Below are positions 15,201-26,356 of a stretch of DNA of 26,356 nucleotides, in pieces. Where the stretch lies: assembly GCA_008931825.1 (NCBI GenBank), contig QXVZ01007475.1, forward strand, positions 1-26,356, read 5' to 3'. The position numbers and the translations under genes were made by a program. The stretch's first letter is position 1. Each line of letters starts with the position of its first letter. The stretch comes from Phallusia fumigata (Eukaryota; Chordata; Ascidiacea; Phlebobranchia; Ascidiidae). The notes under the pieces are model-generated. The model had not been told where the DNA came from and did no database searches. It was given only the letters and a program-made list of their open reading frames with translations.

Positions 15201-18200
15201 ATGAACGGAATTCCTTCCGGGCTTTTAATTCCATCGAAATCCCTACAGATTGTTGTCACATCTGTGTCAACTAAGGTATTGCTTAGTCCTTGTTAAAAGT
15301 TTTTTCAAATTGGTTTTAGTGATAACTGTTGGACAGCTTATTTTAACACTGAACTGGAACTACCCTATAGAACATAGAGCTAAAAAGTGCAACTAAATGT
15401 TAGAAAAATATACAAAAATCTGATCAAACTGCTTGTTGCAAATCCATATTGCAGCAATCATGTGATAATGATTGTTATACTTTAACTTGTGTTTTCTTTT
15501 TTTGTATAATAATGGATTGGGTTAGATGTTAAGCATTTTTTATGTTCTAACCAGGTGACACAGCTTTATATTGCATCATCAGAAAATGATACCTATAGAC
15601 CTGGCTCAAAACCATCAGAGAAGAAACTTATAGCAGGTGCCCAAGACCTCACACAAACACTTAAGGCTTTTACAAAGGTAAATTTAGGAACGTCTACATT
15701 TTTAAAAAACTGTTTAAAAAGGATAGAATATTTATCACCACAAAAAGTGATGTTCATAACCCATATTTTCTATTACCAAACCATAACAGGTGACTTTTTT
15801 GATCAAATAAAAATTGTTTTTTATTGACTGTTTTTTAATTAGGCTACTCTTGTCTGTGTTTTTTGTTCCCAACATGTTTTTATAGTTCTTATTTATTGCA
15901 TAATGTTTTTAGTCATATTTAAAAGTTGTTTTGCGTTTAGTTAAACAGAGTTTTACACATTTTGATTTGCGCTGTGGTGTATACATTTTGAGAAATGCAA
16001 AAAAATGTGCTGGTTTCATTGAAATCAATAAACCAATAAAATTAACTATTGTGTCAACAGATTGTAATTGAAACAACTCCGCTGGACTATCCTGATGACC
16101 CAGGGGTAGAGGAAGAAGTTAACAATGCTGCTAATAACTTATTATTGGCTGGTGATAACTTGTTGCTAAGTGCACAGGTATGTGCAAGAGTGCAAAAAAC
16201 TTTTCTCTAGCTAGAAGTTGCTAAAATAAAGCTACTATTTATATTTTTATTGACTAAAACCTACATGGCATTTAGGTAATAAATAAAAAGTTTTTCAACC
16301 TCTTTTGTTTCTAGATTCTTGTATCTACAAATCCACCCACGAGTCAGTCTGATTTGACATCATGCATATCAAAATTGTTTCAGGTACAACAACAAAATCA
16401 ATTTATACTTTAAACTTTCCATGAAAAAGAAATCACATACCTAATCACATCTACTTAAAATGACTTTTGTAAGGTTTTTTAGATTTTATTTCATTTGTGT
16501 GTGTTGTGAAGACAACTTACAATAAGGAAAACTTTTGGCATCTTCAACCATAATTTGATATACCCCATTATTGTGCACAGCTTTTGCTTTTAGAGCTTGG
16601 TTATTCTTCTGCTTTGTCTTGACAATGCAGAAGTTAGAAGAATAGGAAATCATGGCAAGAAAGTGGAACTAGATTTGCAGAGGCTTAAATTGTCCAAGTC
16701 TAAGCAGGAAACAACTGGTAAGTTTGTGTTGTTACAAGCCCCTAATATTTATATTTAAACTGACTTGAACATCCAGAAAGTAAGAAATATTTGTATTTTA
16801 GATTGTTACAAACAACTTGGACATTCAGTGACGGTGTTTTACAAGTCAAGCCAAAAGAGGTGCAATGATTTGGTGATGACTAAGTCTCAACAAAAACTGG
16901 AAAAATTACTTCTGAATTTAAAACATGCAATGCCAATGCTTGCAACAGCTCTAAATATGTCCATCAATTATCCAAAGAACAATGAAGGATGGCAGAACAG
17001 AGAATTTGCCTGGCAACAGGTAACATTTTCACAACAGTTCAAAAGACTGGAATTTGTCATTTTTTTGTACAAATCCTTATTGTAAAAATGCTTTATCAAA
17101 CCTTTTTTTATTCATGTATTGTTGAATGCCAGTCTTTCAAAATTCAGAGTTGTTTTAAAATAGCAGTATTTTAGTCTTTTAACAATACGTGTTGAAAGTT
17201 ATGATGTATTGAATGTTAAACACTTATTACATTAGAAAGGTAATGCTGCATATTTTTTGAGTTTGTTCATTTCAAATTTGTAACATACTTTATCAGGTTA
17301 GTAAGGTGACTACCGAAATACTGGACACTATTCGCCATCCACTTGAAATGGAATTGTCATCAATCGGGGTGATTGCCCAACATCTACAGGCTATCGAGGG
17401 TATGTTACATGTAGAAGGGAGAAACGTTTTATCTATGCTTCAAGTTGAAACAACAGTTCAATCACTGGTGCAGCAAATTATGCAACTAGTGATGTTCGCA
17501 AATGAAAGGTTAGTTCATGTTTTTGATAAAACACATTTTCTTGCGATAAAAATGAACTTGGCGATGACCAATGTTATACTTTGGCTTGTAGCAGAAATGC
17601 TGACCATGGATAATGGTATCAATAAATACTTACATAACACCAACTTTGGATGTATTATTCTCCATTTTGTTGCACTTTTATAGATTGGTTACACAAACCC
17701 CTATTACTATATAAAATAAACACCTGTTTACCCCAGTAAATATTTTTCACACTGTGCTTATAATAGATTGATGGAGACTAAGACTTCTCGAATTTTTTAT
17801 TTGTTTTTTTCATAATTTTATGTTGTTATACTATATTAGCATTGGCTTAATTTCTCATACTAGTATTTATCACAAAATGTTTTACTAGAAGCACCAATCA
17901 TCAACTAACCACAAATTCACTTGTAAAAGAATGCAGCCAGTTGCTTTCTCTGACGAGCAAACTAACACAGTACCAAACCCCAAAGAATATCAATCCTGAC
18001 TTTGCAACAGTTTGCCGATCAATTTGTGGAAAAGTCAAAGTCCTTAATACACTCTCCAACAAACTTATCGCAAACCTGTTTTGCAATGGCTTTGCTGTTA
18101 GCACCGAACCGATGACAAACTTGGCTACAATATTTAAGCAACGGATAGCTGATCATGCTGATCCAATTACAAAACAAAAACTAAAAATTGTAAATGAAAC

Positions 18201-21200
18201 CTTTAAGTCGCATGGGGAAGTGCAGCTTGAGTGTGCCAAGTTTGCCAGTAAACTTTGCACAGATGTAGAAATGTATCCCCAATTTCAGTCAGGTATTGGA
18301 AATATGGAAAACCTGATAATTCAGTTTGGGCATTTGGTTACTGAGGCAGATTTGACTTTGGAGGAAACTGTGGAAGAATTTGATGAAATTGAGGAGAGAT
18401 GGAAAGAAGGAATAGATAACTTGATTAACTTTTGCACCAAATGTATCGGACAGGACATTCTGACTGCACATTTGGAATCGGATATTTTAAGGTTAATAAC
18501 GAACAAGGTTTGGGGTGCATAGAATAATGCCCTCTCCTATGATGCACATTAAATTTTTATGTCTCCAACCCATATTTTGTATGACAAAATAAATATTTCA
18601 TCAGCCTTGGTCTATAGATAAAAGAGTTGTAAAACTAGTTTTTGCAAACCTAAATAATATGATTTATAATATAACTGTTGTCATAGATGCCACTGTTAAA
18701 GTGGGACTTAAAAGCCAAAATGTCAATGAGAGTGCTTTTCACATGTTGTTTTGTTTTAGTGACTTTGAACACTGTAATGAGGACATTGTGGACCTGGATG
18801 AGTTAAAACTATCAGCTGATGTTATCCAGGCAACAGGAAAAGCAAAACTTTTGGCAATTGTGGCGCAACAAACTGTTGATGAACATTCTGATCCAATCTT
18901 CAGAAATGGGGTATTGGCTCACATACGAAAACTGAATGATGTAAGTGGTAACATTTTAAATATTAGAGTTGGCCCAGGCTGATCACATTCGGAAGTACTC
19001 AACTAAAAATTACCATTTTCGATGCTTTTTTATGATATAAAAATCACCCAGTGCTTTCTCCATGTAATTGGCAAAACATACAACTCTACATTGTACAACG
19101 GTGGTATCATAAAACCGACAGCATGCTTGGTGTTAAAAAATAAACACTTGCATTTTAGTGTATTAATTCTATTTGCTGCAACCCAGAGAATTGCAATAGG
19201 TTGCTTCACATTAAAGTTTACCCAAACTGTGCTGGTTAAACTGCAACACACTGCTCCACTTGTATTATGAAACATAAGCAAAGCCAAAGGTTATATGGCA
19301 ATTTTTTAAATCCAAACTGTTCTCTTTGTAGTCTGTAGCTCGTGTAGTGGCCAGTGGCAACCATTTGATAGAGGATGTGGCTCGACTTCCCTCCCAGGAG
19401 GGATTCCTTGCTTCTGCCTCATCACTCCAAACACAAGTAGCGAATGTTAATTTGTCGCTGAGATCAAAGTGCAATCATCCAGAACTCACCAGCAAAGCTC
19501 GAAAAGGATTAAGAGATTTTTCTGATCAGGATTTAATTTGTGGTGGGAAAATAAGTTTGTAATCCATGCATATAATTAAAATTTAATCAAATGGTTGTAA
19601 CTGTATTTCTTTCTGTCTGCAAATCCATTCATATTATCATTTGTGCAACCTAAGTTTATTGGAGTCAAAATTATCCCAAAGTAAAACCCTAAAACTGCTG
19701 TTAAACATGTAAATTATAATGGGTGCACACACAGACCTTTTTTGAAATAACTAAAGTCATTTACTTAAGTTTGTGTGTGTGTATATTCAAGGTACCATAA
19801 AGGAAATGCATGCACTTAACCAGAAACTGGCAGCACTTGGTTACCATGCCAATGTTGGACCATTATCATTTGAAGGAGATGGAAAAGAAAACCAAATGCA
19901 TAAAGGCAAAGAAAATTCTGGTGCAGAAAATTTACCAGGGTACGTTTTTTAAATAAATTTAAATCATTTGACAGGCTTCTTTAAAGTGATGTCTTAGGGG
20001 GGCTTTAAATTATGCTTGATGAGAGTTCCTGTTTAAACAGCTTGGACAGTGACACATTGCACCCCATTGTTGCGGAGTTCATAGAAGCAGTTCACCAAGG
20101 GGCCAGTCAAGATGTGATAGACAACAAATTTATTCTGGTGAGAGTAACAGAAATTTTTGTTTAGCACATGTATAATAGGTGGACACTAGTGAGTGCCACA
20201 GCCATATGCTTGTAATCTTTTTGGGGTCTTCTGTACTTCTCTTAGCATAAAGGTTGAGTGGCATTGCTCCAACCCACTACAATTCATTAGGTTAAACCAA
20301 GTGGCCAACACATCAGCCGCTATCAGCCAGTCTATTGCCTAGTCTCAACTGGTCGATCATGTCAGTATTTGTGTTGTCTTAATGAGATTTACAACATCAG
20401 CATTTTTAAATCCAAATACTTGTAAGTAATAATATATCCATGGTTGGCTACATATATGCTTTTGCTGTCTCTAGATACGACTTACAACAAACCAGCCACA
20501 ACAGTAAAAAATTTTTTGCAGCTCACTTATTCTTGTTGTAAATGTTACTTTGTTACCAGCAAGTAGAATGTGCTTGATTTAAAAACTTTCGTCAATATCG
20601 GGTTTTGACAAGTTGGTTCCCCTAGGTTTAACCAAGTCAGGGTTGATTCTGAAATTATCAAAAACATTTTGCACCTAAACTACAATAAGGCAGGTGGAAC
20701 TACGTAATTATAAGCAGAAGATATTCTGGTGATAGTACATCCTCAGGCATTAAACCCAAGGCTGTAAAAATTTTCTGGGTAGATTACATCCATTTGTGTT
20801 TTGTAGGTAAAGCAGGCAAGTGAATTCCTTCACACATTGACCAACGAATGCGAATGTGCCCTACAATCATGTACCATTCATATAAAGGACGTCACTAACA
20901 ACCCAACTTTTATCAAGGTACAATGATTGTTATGTGATATTAGGGAATCTGGGTAACTGAAAGTATCAGAGTGTTTAATTTAAGCAGCTTATATAGTAAC
21001 AAAGTAACATATAGTGATGATGATTATTACCTGTTTAAAAAACGTTTAAAATTGATTTGACTCCAGCCAGTTTTATTTGTTTGTAAGGAACTGCAAGGCG
21101 GCAACAATCTCACTCCCATAGCAGATGGTGCACTGGTGTGGTTGAAAACTCATGATGAAACCATAAACATTATGGAGGAAAGAGATAACATTGTAGATAT

Positions 21201-21564
21201 AGCTATGTGGCAATCCCTAGCAAAAACCTGGACCCGAAGCTTTGATGTTTGCTTTGAATGCTGTCGCTTGGCTTTGGAGCTACACACAATAGGTTTTAGA
21301 AAATATATGGGTCTCGGAAATGCTGACAATGACAAGGATATGGTGGAATCAGAAACTTTGGTGGTATCAAGCACACAAGACCCATTAGTTGCCCTACGCC
21401 GAAATTGTGACACTTACATAACTTTGGTAAGGGATATTGTTATGTTGTCACGACAACAGAGGGCTGGGGGATCAAGCGAGAAAAAGTCTGGGAGCAGGGA
21501 AATGTTGAGCAAGTTGCTTGATGAATGCAAGAACTTGGCTGCTGATATTTTGCAGAAGGAAAAT
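15201..21564 (+). CDS. Divergent vinculin/alpha-catenin superfamily protein (3' end missing)
   Basis: Actin-linked adhesion scaffold family of helical bundles. Exons: 15201-15275, 15555-15677, 16061-16177, 16315-16383, 16594-16717, 16802-17019, 17297-17508, 17889-18491, 18760-18940, 19332-19542, 19792-19939, 20041-20137, 20807-20917, 21088-21564. All phases agree, giving 922 codons without a stop; the gap at 21608 cuts the 3' end. Residues 1 to about 240 follow the vinculin D1 plan: an N-terminal helix, AEVRRI near residue 140 (vinculin AEVRKI), then LGHSVTVFY and a helix pair ending near NYPKNNEG. Exon 8 matches the region of vinculin D3/D4 or alpha-catenin M domain, and exon 9 has LLAIVAQQTVDEHSDPIFR like vinculin LLVAKREVENSEDPKFR. 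A polar linker (about 665-695) precedes the tail-like exons. No proline-rich linker is seen. Similarity is low, so a lineage-specific paralogue is likely. The longest intron is 669 bases; nothing else seen in the introns. Confidence 0.8.
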
Positions 21565-21607
21565 GTGAGTTACTGTCTAATATATTCTGAGTGGCTTTGT
21601 GGCAACC

Positions 21608-21608
21608 N
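21608..21608. other. Assembly join (single N) that truncates the vinculin-like gene
   Basis: Unlike the other five N joins, the sequence after this one does not repeat the sequence before it. It is probably a gap of unknown size hiding the last exons and 3' UTR. Confidence 0.75.
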
Positions 21609-21973
21609 CGGTTTAAGCCGTTAACACACAAAAGGTCGTCAGACACATCCTATCGCTACCATTTATGATATTTTGAGCATAGAACTTATCAGTGTTCCGC
21701 TAATCACCCAAAATATGCAACTAAATAGTCAACAATGAAATCAACAATGCAAAACACGCAAATTCAACGTGCCATGCAAATTGATTTAAACTAAATTGGT
21801 ACACTAGAGTCCGAAAACGCTTCGCCGGAGCGACCACTAGTGGGCGCATCACAGTCGACTTCCATATTTTTAACCTTTTTCTAATCCTTTGCTGTCTACA
21901 CCGATGGGCTGTAACCAATGCATACACTGTGGTATGTGTGACTGATTGCGTAGAGGCCTAAAGGGTGACAAAG
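21609..21973. other. Sequence between the gap and the WSC gene
   Basis: 365 bases, presumably promoter and leader of the WSC gene. No vinculin-tail exon is recognisable. It is more GC-rich around 21810-21860 than the surroundings. Confidence 0.45.
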
Positions 21974-24355
21974 ATGTTTCAGAAGGTTAGGAGATCACCC
22001 GGATGTAAAGTTCTAACCCTTTTATGCTTCGCTACGTTTATCACTGTAACGTCGGTTTACAATTTTAGTAGTCGTATTCAAACTGGACACGTGTTCCGAC
22101 ATGCTTCTTGCGAAAACGAAGATACAAGGTGAGGTGGTAATTTGCTATTTGCACAAAAGTGTAAAGAAAGGTCCGTCGAAAGACTTGTGAAAACGCGGGT
22201 GAACTTATTTTTCGCGGGTCGATTCTATTTTTTCCAACAAGTACTTGCACAGTTTTGTGTTATCAATTGTCCTGCCAAAGCACACAGCAGGTCGAAAATT
22301 CGAAATATTGAATACAAATTTACCGGAAGCGTGATTCTCTGGTGATTTTGTACCACTGAAGCACAAAAATGTGAACTGGTTATGGCACTGCTACCTATAA
22401 CCTTTTTTGACGACGTTGCCCTTTCAAACTTTTTAAAAATCGGCGTTTAACTAGTGTTTTTACGCCACGACAGCGCTATTCGAAGAATTAATTTCTACTA
22501 TGACGTTCTAAAAGCATTGAATCACATTGGGTAGTTTTAGTTTTTGGACTAGTGAGTTGCTGTAACGTTCAAATTTGCCAAGAATAACATGCTTTAGAAT
22601 ATCAAAGAGCCATTACAATGAATTGTATCAGTGGAGCTGGTGACAAGAAATCGGCCGTTTAGGCAAGTGTGGCCAGATTACGCCACTCCCGTTTGTTGAG
22701 AGTAACCGGCCGAAATCCCATACCTCACGTCACCTGTTCGATGCTACAACTGAACAGAGACTAAAGAGAAACTGGATCCATAGTGGTCAAACAACTGCTT
22801 GGGAACCAAAGGGGTATCGACTCAGTGTCTTTAAGTGCCGTAACCTGGCTACACTAGCCTAAACGGCCAATGTCTTGCATGCAGCTGCACTGATGTGACC
22901 TTACAGGTCGAAACAGTGTGCGCTGTCTGCAGCTCATAACAGGCTTTGTTTGCTTCAAAAGTTACGGTTACACTGCGGCACATCTACGATCGTTTTGCGG
23001 CACAATGGTGGCACAGTACTGGCCTATATAAACCTATATCGAGTAAATACGCAAGGTAACTGCATGACCGGCATGACCAAATATGCTGTTAATTTTGAGA
23101 AAGTAAGCAAAGTAAATTTTTGTAAAAATCTTGTTTTGTTAAAAGCTGTTTCATAAACTACTTACAATTGGAAAATCGTTTGCTGGAAAACTTATCAAAT
23201 GTTACCATGCATAACGGTTTTTTGGGAACACAAGGCACTGACTTGAAGAATTAACTGAATTTAAAACATAGCGACCAGAGACATTATACGTTAATCGTTA
23301 ACGCTTCAACAATCGCTATTGTATTATGCACTGCTGATGATCACAAAAGCTATTGTTGAAACGTTTGCAAAACAATGTGTTGACTGCGTTACTTTTACTG
23401 TGCGGTTCTTTAACTGTGCGTTGCGACGTTTTTATAAATACAAAAACAGCTTGATTACAGGTGTCTGGTGGATTCTTATCGCTGGAGCGTCGAAATCCCA
23501 ACCAACTTTTCCAAAGGCGTTGTATGGAAAAGTTTAAGAATCACTGAACTATATTCAAGCTCTCTTTCAGACATGTTTTTTAATACTATCAATCAATTGT
23601 CTTATGTTTAACGGTTTTGTTCACCCAAAATGGACTGTGGCAAAATCCCCAATCCGCAACTAAATCCACGTCCGCAATGGCAACTTCCTAAATGACCTTC
23701 TGTGTGCTTGCTTGACCTTGTCCCAAACAAAGTTTTTTTTTTGCTGCAGGACCGGTACACACGAGACGTTAAACCAAGGAATCGTTCAAAGATCCCAAGT
23801 GGTTTGCGAAAGTAAGTGACAAAAAACTGTTGTGAACATTTTCTGTTTGGCAACAATTGATACTTTATGAATATATTCGCGGCACCCATAGCGGCTTACA
23901 AGGCAATTTCAAATACAACAATGTTAAGTAAACTGCCATTTTGCATTTTAACAATACACGTATAAACATCGACCAAGTCTGGTCATAATTATAATCCCTG
24001 AGGCCTGTAAACCAGTGTGTCGCACTGGGCTACACCATGCATTTTCTCATTTTCATCTCCTACTGCTGCAACCGTTTCAGGCAGATTTCAAGCGATGCGA
24101 ATTACAATTTCGGCGTTGGAAAATACAGCTTGACTTATCGCTTACTGAGTGGTTTAGCCCACGAACTTCTCTATACATTCCTTTGTTGGCACTTGTAGAA
24201 CACAACCTATACATTAAGACGTTTTACTGAGGTTGTTTTTTTGCAGCATCTTACATTGGATGTTACAAGATTTTGACAAAAATCCATACGACAGTACTGA
24301 AGGCAAGTTATCACTATATGACGCCGAATTGGTGCATCTCGTACTGCCAATCCAA
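21974..24355 (+). CDS. Type II membrane protein with WSC domain (5' part)
   Basis: Three exons: 21974-22128 (donor AG|GTGAGG), 23750-23811 (acceptor TTTGCTGCAG, donor GTAAGT) and 24247-24355 (acceptor TTTTTTTGCAG, donor GTAAGT). Phases 2, 1 and 2 join in frame to give 108 complete codons. Residues 1-12 are short and basic (FQKVRRSPGCK), 13-29 form a signal anchor (VLTLLCFATFITVTSVY), and NFSS follows as a likely N-glycosylation site. The third exon gives TSYIGCYK, then 20-odd residues, then YMTPNWCISYC: the first half of a WSC (cell-wall stress component) carbohydrate-binding domain, with the usual YxGC start and 24-residue cysteine spacing. The CxCG end must lie in a later exon outside the window. 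The plan fits Golgi enzymes such as WSCD sulfotransferases or WSC-bearing peptide O-xylosyltransferases; the catalytic part is not visible, so I do not choose. Confidence 0.7.
22653..22868. mobile_element. 216-bp inverted-repeat element (MITE-like) in intron 1 of the WSC gene
   Basis: Terminal inverted repeats of 30 bases: 22653-22682 starts GGCCGTTTAGGC and ends GATTACG; 22839-22868 is its reverse complement with about three mismatches. There is no coding frame inside. I cannot find a convincing target-site duplication. Confidence 0.6.
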
Positions 24356-25144
24356 GTAAGTTTAACATTGCTGTGTATAAAAACTAATCGATGAGCCTCG
24401 TTTTGTGTCCAGAAAGGGGCTTTAGATTTTGTTGTAAATCATTTTGGATTTGTAGCCGTGGTGCAACATGTTCTTACAAAGCAAGCATATTTTAATGCGA
24501 GCTATTGGTGAATTACACGATGTGTCACCTCATTTACTGCATGACAAGCATTGTGTGGCGGTACTGTTGGGGTAGTGGTATTTATGCTGTGATTGTATGG
24601 CCGTAATTCACACCAGGGCTTTGTCTGCGAACCCTGAAGGGTCGCGACCCCTAGTTTGGAAAGCTCTGATTTACACCATCGGTGTTGCATTCAGTTCAGT
24701 GGTTGACATACTGTGTGCCGGCGCCTAATTGTTGCCCGCATATTACTTTTTAGTGGGCCGCCTAACACTTCCTTATGTGCATGGGGAGCTGTGGTACATG
24801 GGAGCTGGGCCAAGCAGTGGCGGGCCCAATACCTGAACTATTGTAACACATGCGAACATAGATTATTTTATTTTACAAATAATTGTTGTGTAACAATACA
24901 ATGTGATGGAACAGGAAACGCCAGTAACACATGAATAGCAAAGCATAATGTGATCGACTACTTGACATGAATTTAATTGGTGAATCCCAATAGAAATGTC
25001 GTTTTTCACCATCAAAAAGGTTTGTTAATGTTAAATGACATTTCAAATGTACTTTTTTTGAACAAAGTTGCCTCAGCTATCTCGTATCAGCTTGTGTGGA
25101 AGTTTCACTTTGCCTGCTAGGCATCCGGTACGACTGGACAGCCT

Positions 25145-25265
25145 AATCAGAAATTATCTACCGCTTATACCCGGTCTTTCACCCACGATAATCTCTGGTG
25201 TTTGAACCGACTGGCCGATGGTAGGCGCCCCCATATAGTACTCCCCTACATGTAAGTAAGGTTTG
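25145..25265 (-). repeat. Candidate tRNA-derived SINE fragment
   Basis: On the minus strand GGTTCAAAC (25208-25200) is a near-perfect Pol III box B, preceded by GGGGGCGCCTACCATCGG and followed by a non-coding body. Box A is not clear. Confidence 0.35.
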
Positions 25266-25876
25266 CCGATGGTATTTCCGTGCCTGGCCCTTACTCGAAA
25301 AAGCCATACACCGCGTTTGTTCGAAGATCAATGGCGGTCTGGTGCAAAGGTATATGATAGGAAATACCAAGTTTGGCCACGCAACGATTATGCACGGATG
25401 TCTAAGAGGGTTTAAAACGAGGGTTTGAGTCAGCTGGTGTAACAGTTTTGAAATTCCTTAAGGTGAAATGTTCACTTGGAATTTACTTCAGTTTATAGAG
25501 ATTGGTGAAAACTGGGGCATTGCTGTAATTATTTACATGCAATAGGAAGGCACATATATATGCAAATCACGTATAGCCAGGGTTACAGTCGATCTGGAAC
25601 CAAAAATAAATACGTCTTAAGAAAGATATAAGGGTAATATATAAAGTTATGGAAGGTAAAGTTATTACTAGGTTTTCGTCCAGTTGTTGCCACGAGGTGG
25701 CTGTACAGTTGCTTGCGTATTGCGGTTCAAATTCTGGGTTATTTGGCTGTTAAGTCGTTTCCTCAGATTCGTTTTTGATTGAAAAACATTTGTGTCGTGA
25801 TGTAGTTGCCTACTTTGCTGTGTACTGTTTACGACACGCAAGGCTATAGTTTGTTGTCTTGTTAAGGCCGATGCAC

Positions 25877-25911
25877 ACACGATGCGATGATTGCGATGAA
25901 TGCGATAAATG
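25877..25911 (+). repeat. Short imperfect tandem repeat (GATGCGAT / GATTGCGAT / GAATGCGAT)
   Basis: Three or four degenerate units of 8-9 bases. Probably part of a larger dispersed repeat beginning AAGGCCGATGCACACACG at 25865. Confidence 0.4.
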
Positions 25912-26155
25912 ACGCGAAGTATAATATTCTACTTTTGCAAACAGGAATATCAACAATAAAATCTTAGGACCATACGTCCCGGATACAACAAAATTTTATT
26001 AACAGAAACATGTAAATTTCCTTCTGAAACAAAAACAAGACAACATTTGTCATTTATTCGCACAGGTTAGTTGTAACCTACATTTATAGAAAGCGCTAAA
26101 TTTGTGAGGAATTTTTAGTAGGTCACGTAGAGCTCGCAAATTTTACACGTGGTTG

Positions 26156-26265
26156 CAAGTGGACAAGCGTGTAGAGTGCTGACCTTTCGCGCGAGCCTGT
26201 GATTCATTTATTCTCTCCTCGTGGAGCGGAGTCTCGACAGGTCGCCCCTTCAAATCCACCAACCA
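26156..26265 (+). repeat. tRNA-like segment, candidate SINE head
   Basis: GCGTGTAGAGTGCTG resembles box A, and CCCTTCAAATCCACCA about 75 bases later resembles box B with a CCA end. The spacing is long and the cloverleaf imperfect, so a functional tRNA is unlikely. Confidence 0.3.
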
Positions 26266-26356
26266 GTTCTCCTGCCCCCTTTTGTTTTCGGGACAATAAA
26301 TATATTACGATTACTTCTGGTAAACCAACCGATATAAGTCACTCTATGACAGGCCT

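Larger units (their letters stand above)
24356..26356. other. Intron 3 of the WSC gene or intergenic DNA with repeat fragments
   Basis: Two kilobases without an exon I can support; in particular nothing encodes the CxCG end of the WSC domain. It contains box-B-like tRNA-SINE remnants at about 25145-25260 (minus) and 26156-26265 (plus), and a short GATGCGAT-type tandem repeat at 25877-25911. Confidence 0.5.

Noticed and set aside
21836..21847. CCACTAGTGGGC resembles a CTCF core site
   Set aside because: A single short match to a degenerate motif, with no supporting context.
26156..26265. Possible functional tRNA gene
   Set aside because: Box spacing is too long, the stems do not pair well and no anticodon arm is convincing; kept only as a weak SINE candidate.

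Overview
The window reads as gene-dense, AT-rich DNA from an invertebrate chordate, most likely an ascidian tunicate of the Ciona type. This is inferred from animal-specific genes, many short GT-AG introns, splice acceptors a few bases before start codons with no visible donor (as expected for spliced-leader trans-splicing), and strong allelic divergence between sequence blocks that were both kept in the assembly. Single N characters mark assembly joins. At five of the six joins (7121, 9217, 10121, 13487, 14528) the sequence after the N repeats sequence from before it with a few percent difference, so these look like uncollapsed haplotypes.

Layout, left to right. (1) 1-961, minus: 5' end of a gene with a signal peptide and a thioredoxin-fold-like segment that lacks a CxxC site; it runs off the left edge. 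(2) 1698-2326, minus: ANAPC13, two exons, 74 aa, complete. (3) 3090-3737, plus: TIMM29, one exon, 215 aa. (4) 4016-10882, plus: TMEM145, 14 exons, about 531 aa after removing duplicated assembly blocks. Exons 4-10 are present twice (5152-6789 and 7188-8768). Its leader follows the TIMM29 poly(A) signal by about 30 bases, which suggests a TIMM29-TMEM145 operon. (5) 12158-14370, plus: a five-exon, 110-aa, probably mitochondrial single-pass membrane protein. Its third intron carries a small retroelement with two 174-bp LTRs in inverted orientation, a 4-bp target duplication and the start of a gag-like frame. (6) 15201-21564, plus: 14 exons (922 codons, no stop reached) of a divergent vinculin/alpha-catenin superfamily protein, cut by the gap at 21608. 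(7) 21974-24355, plus: first three exons of a type II membrane protein with a WSC domain, continuing beyond the right edge.

The last 2 kb and several intergenic stretches hold no gene I can support, only candidate tRNA-derived SINE fragments and short repeats. A 216-bp inverted-repeat element sits in the first intron of the WSC gene. The genes are mostly housekeeping (cell-cycle ubiquitin ligase, mitochondrial import, adhesion/cytoskeleton, Golgi/secretory) and do not form one pathway. The most unusual items are the inverted-LTR element, the divergent vinculin-like paralogue, and the operon-like TIMM29/TMEM145 junction.
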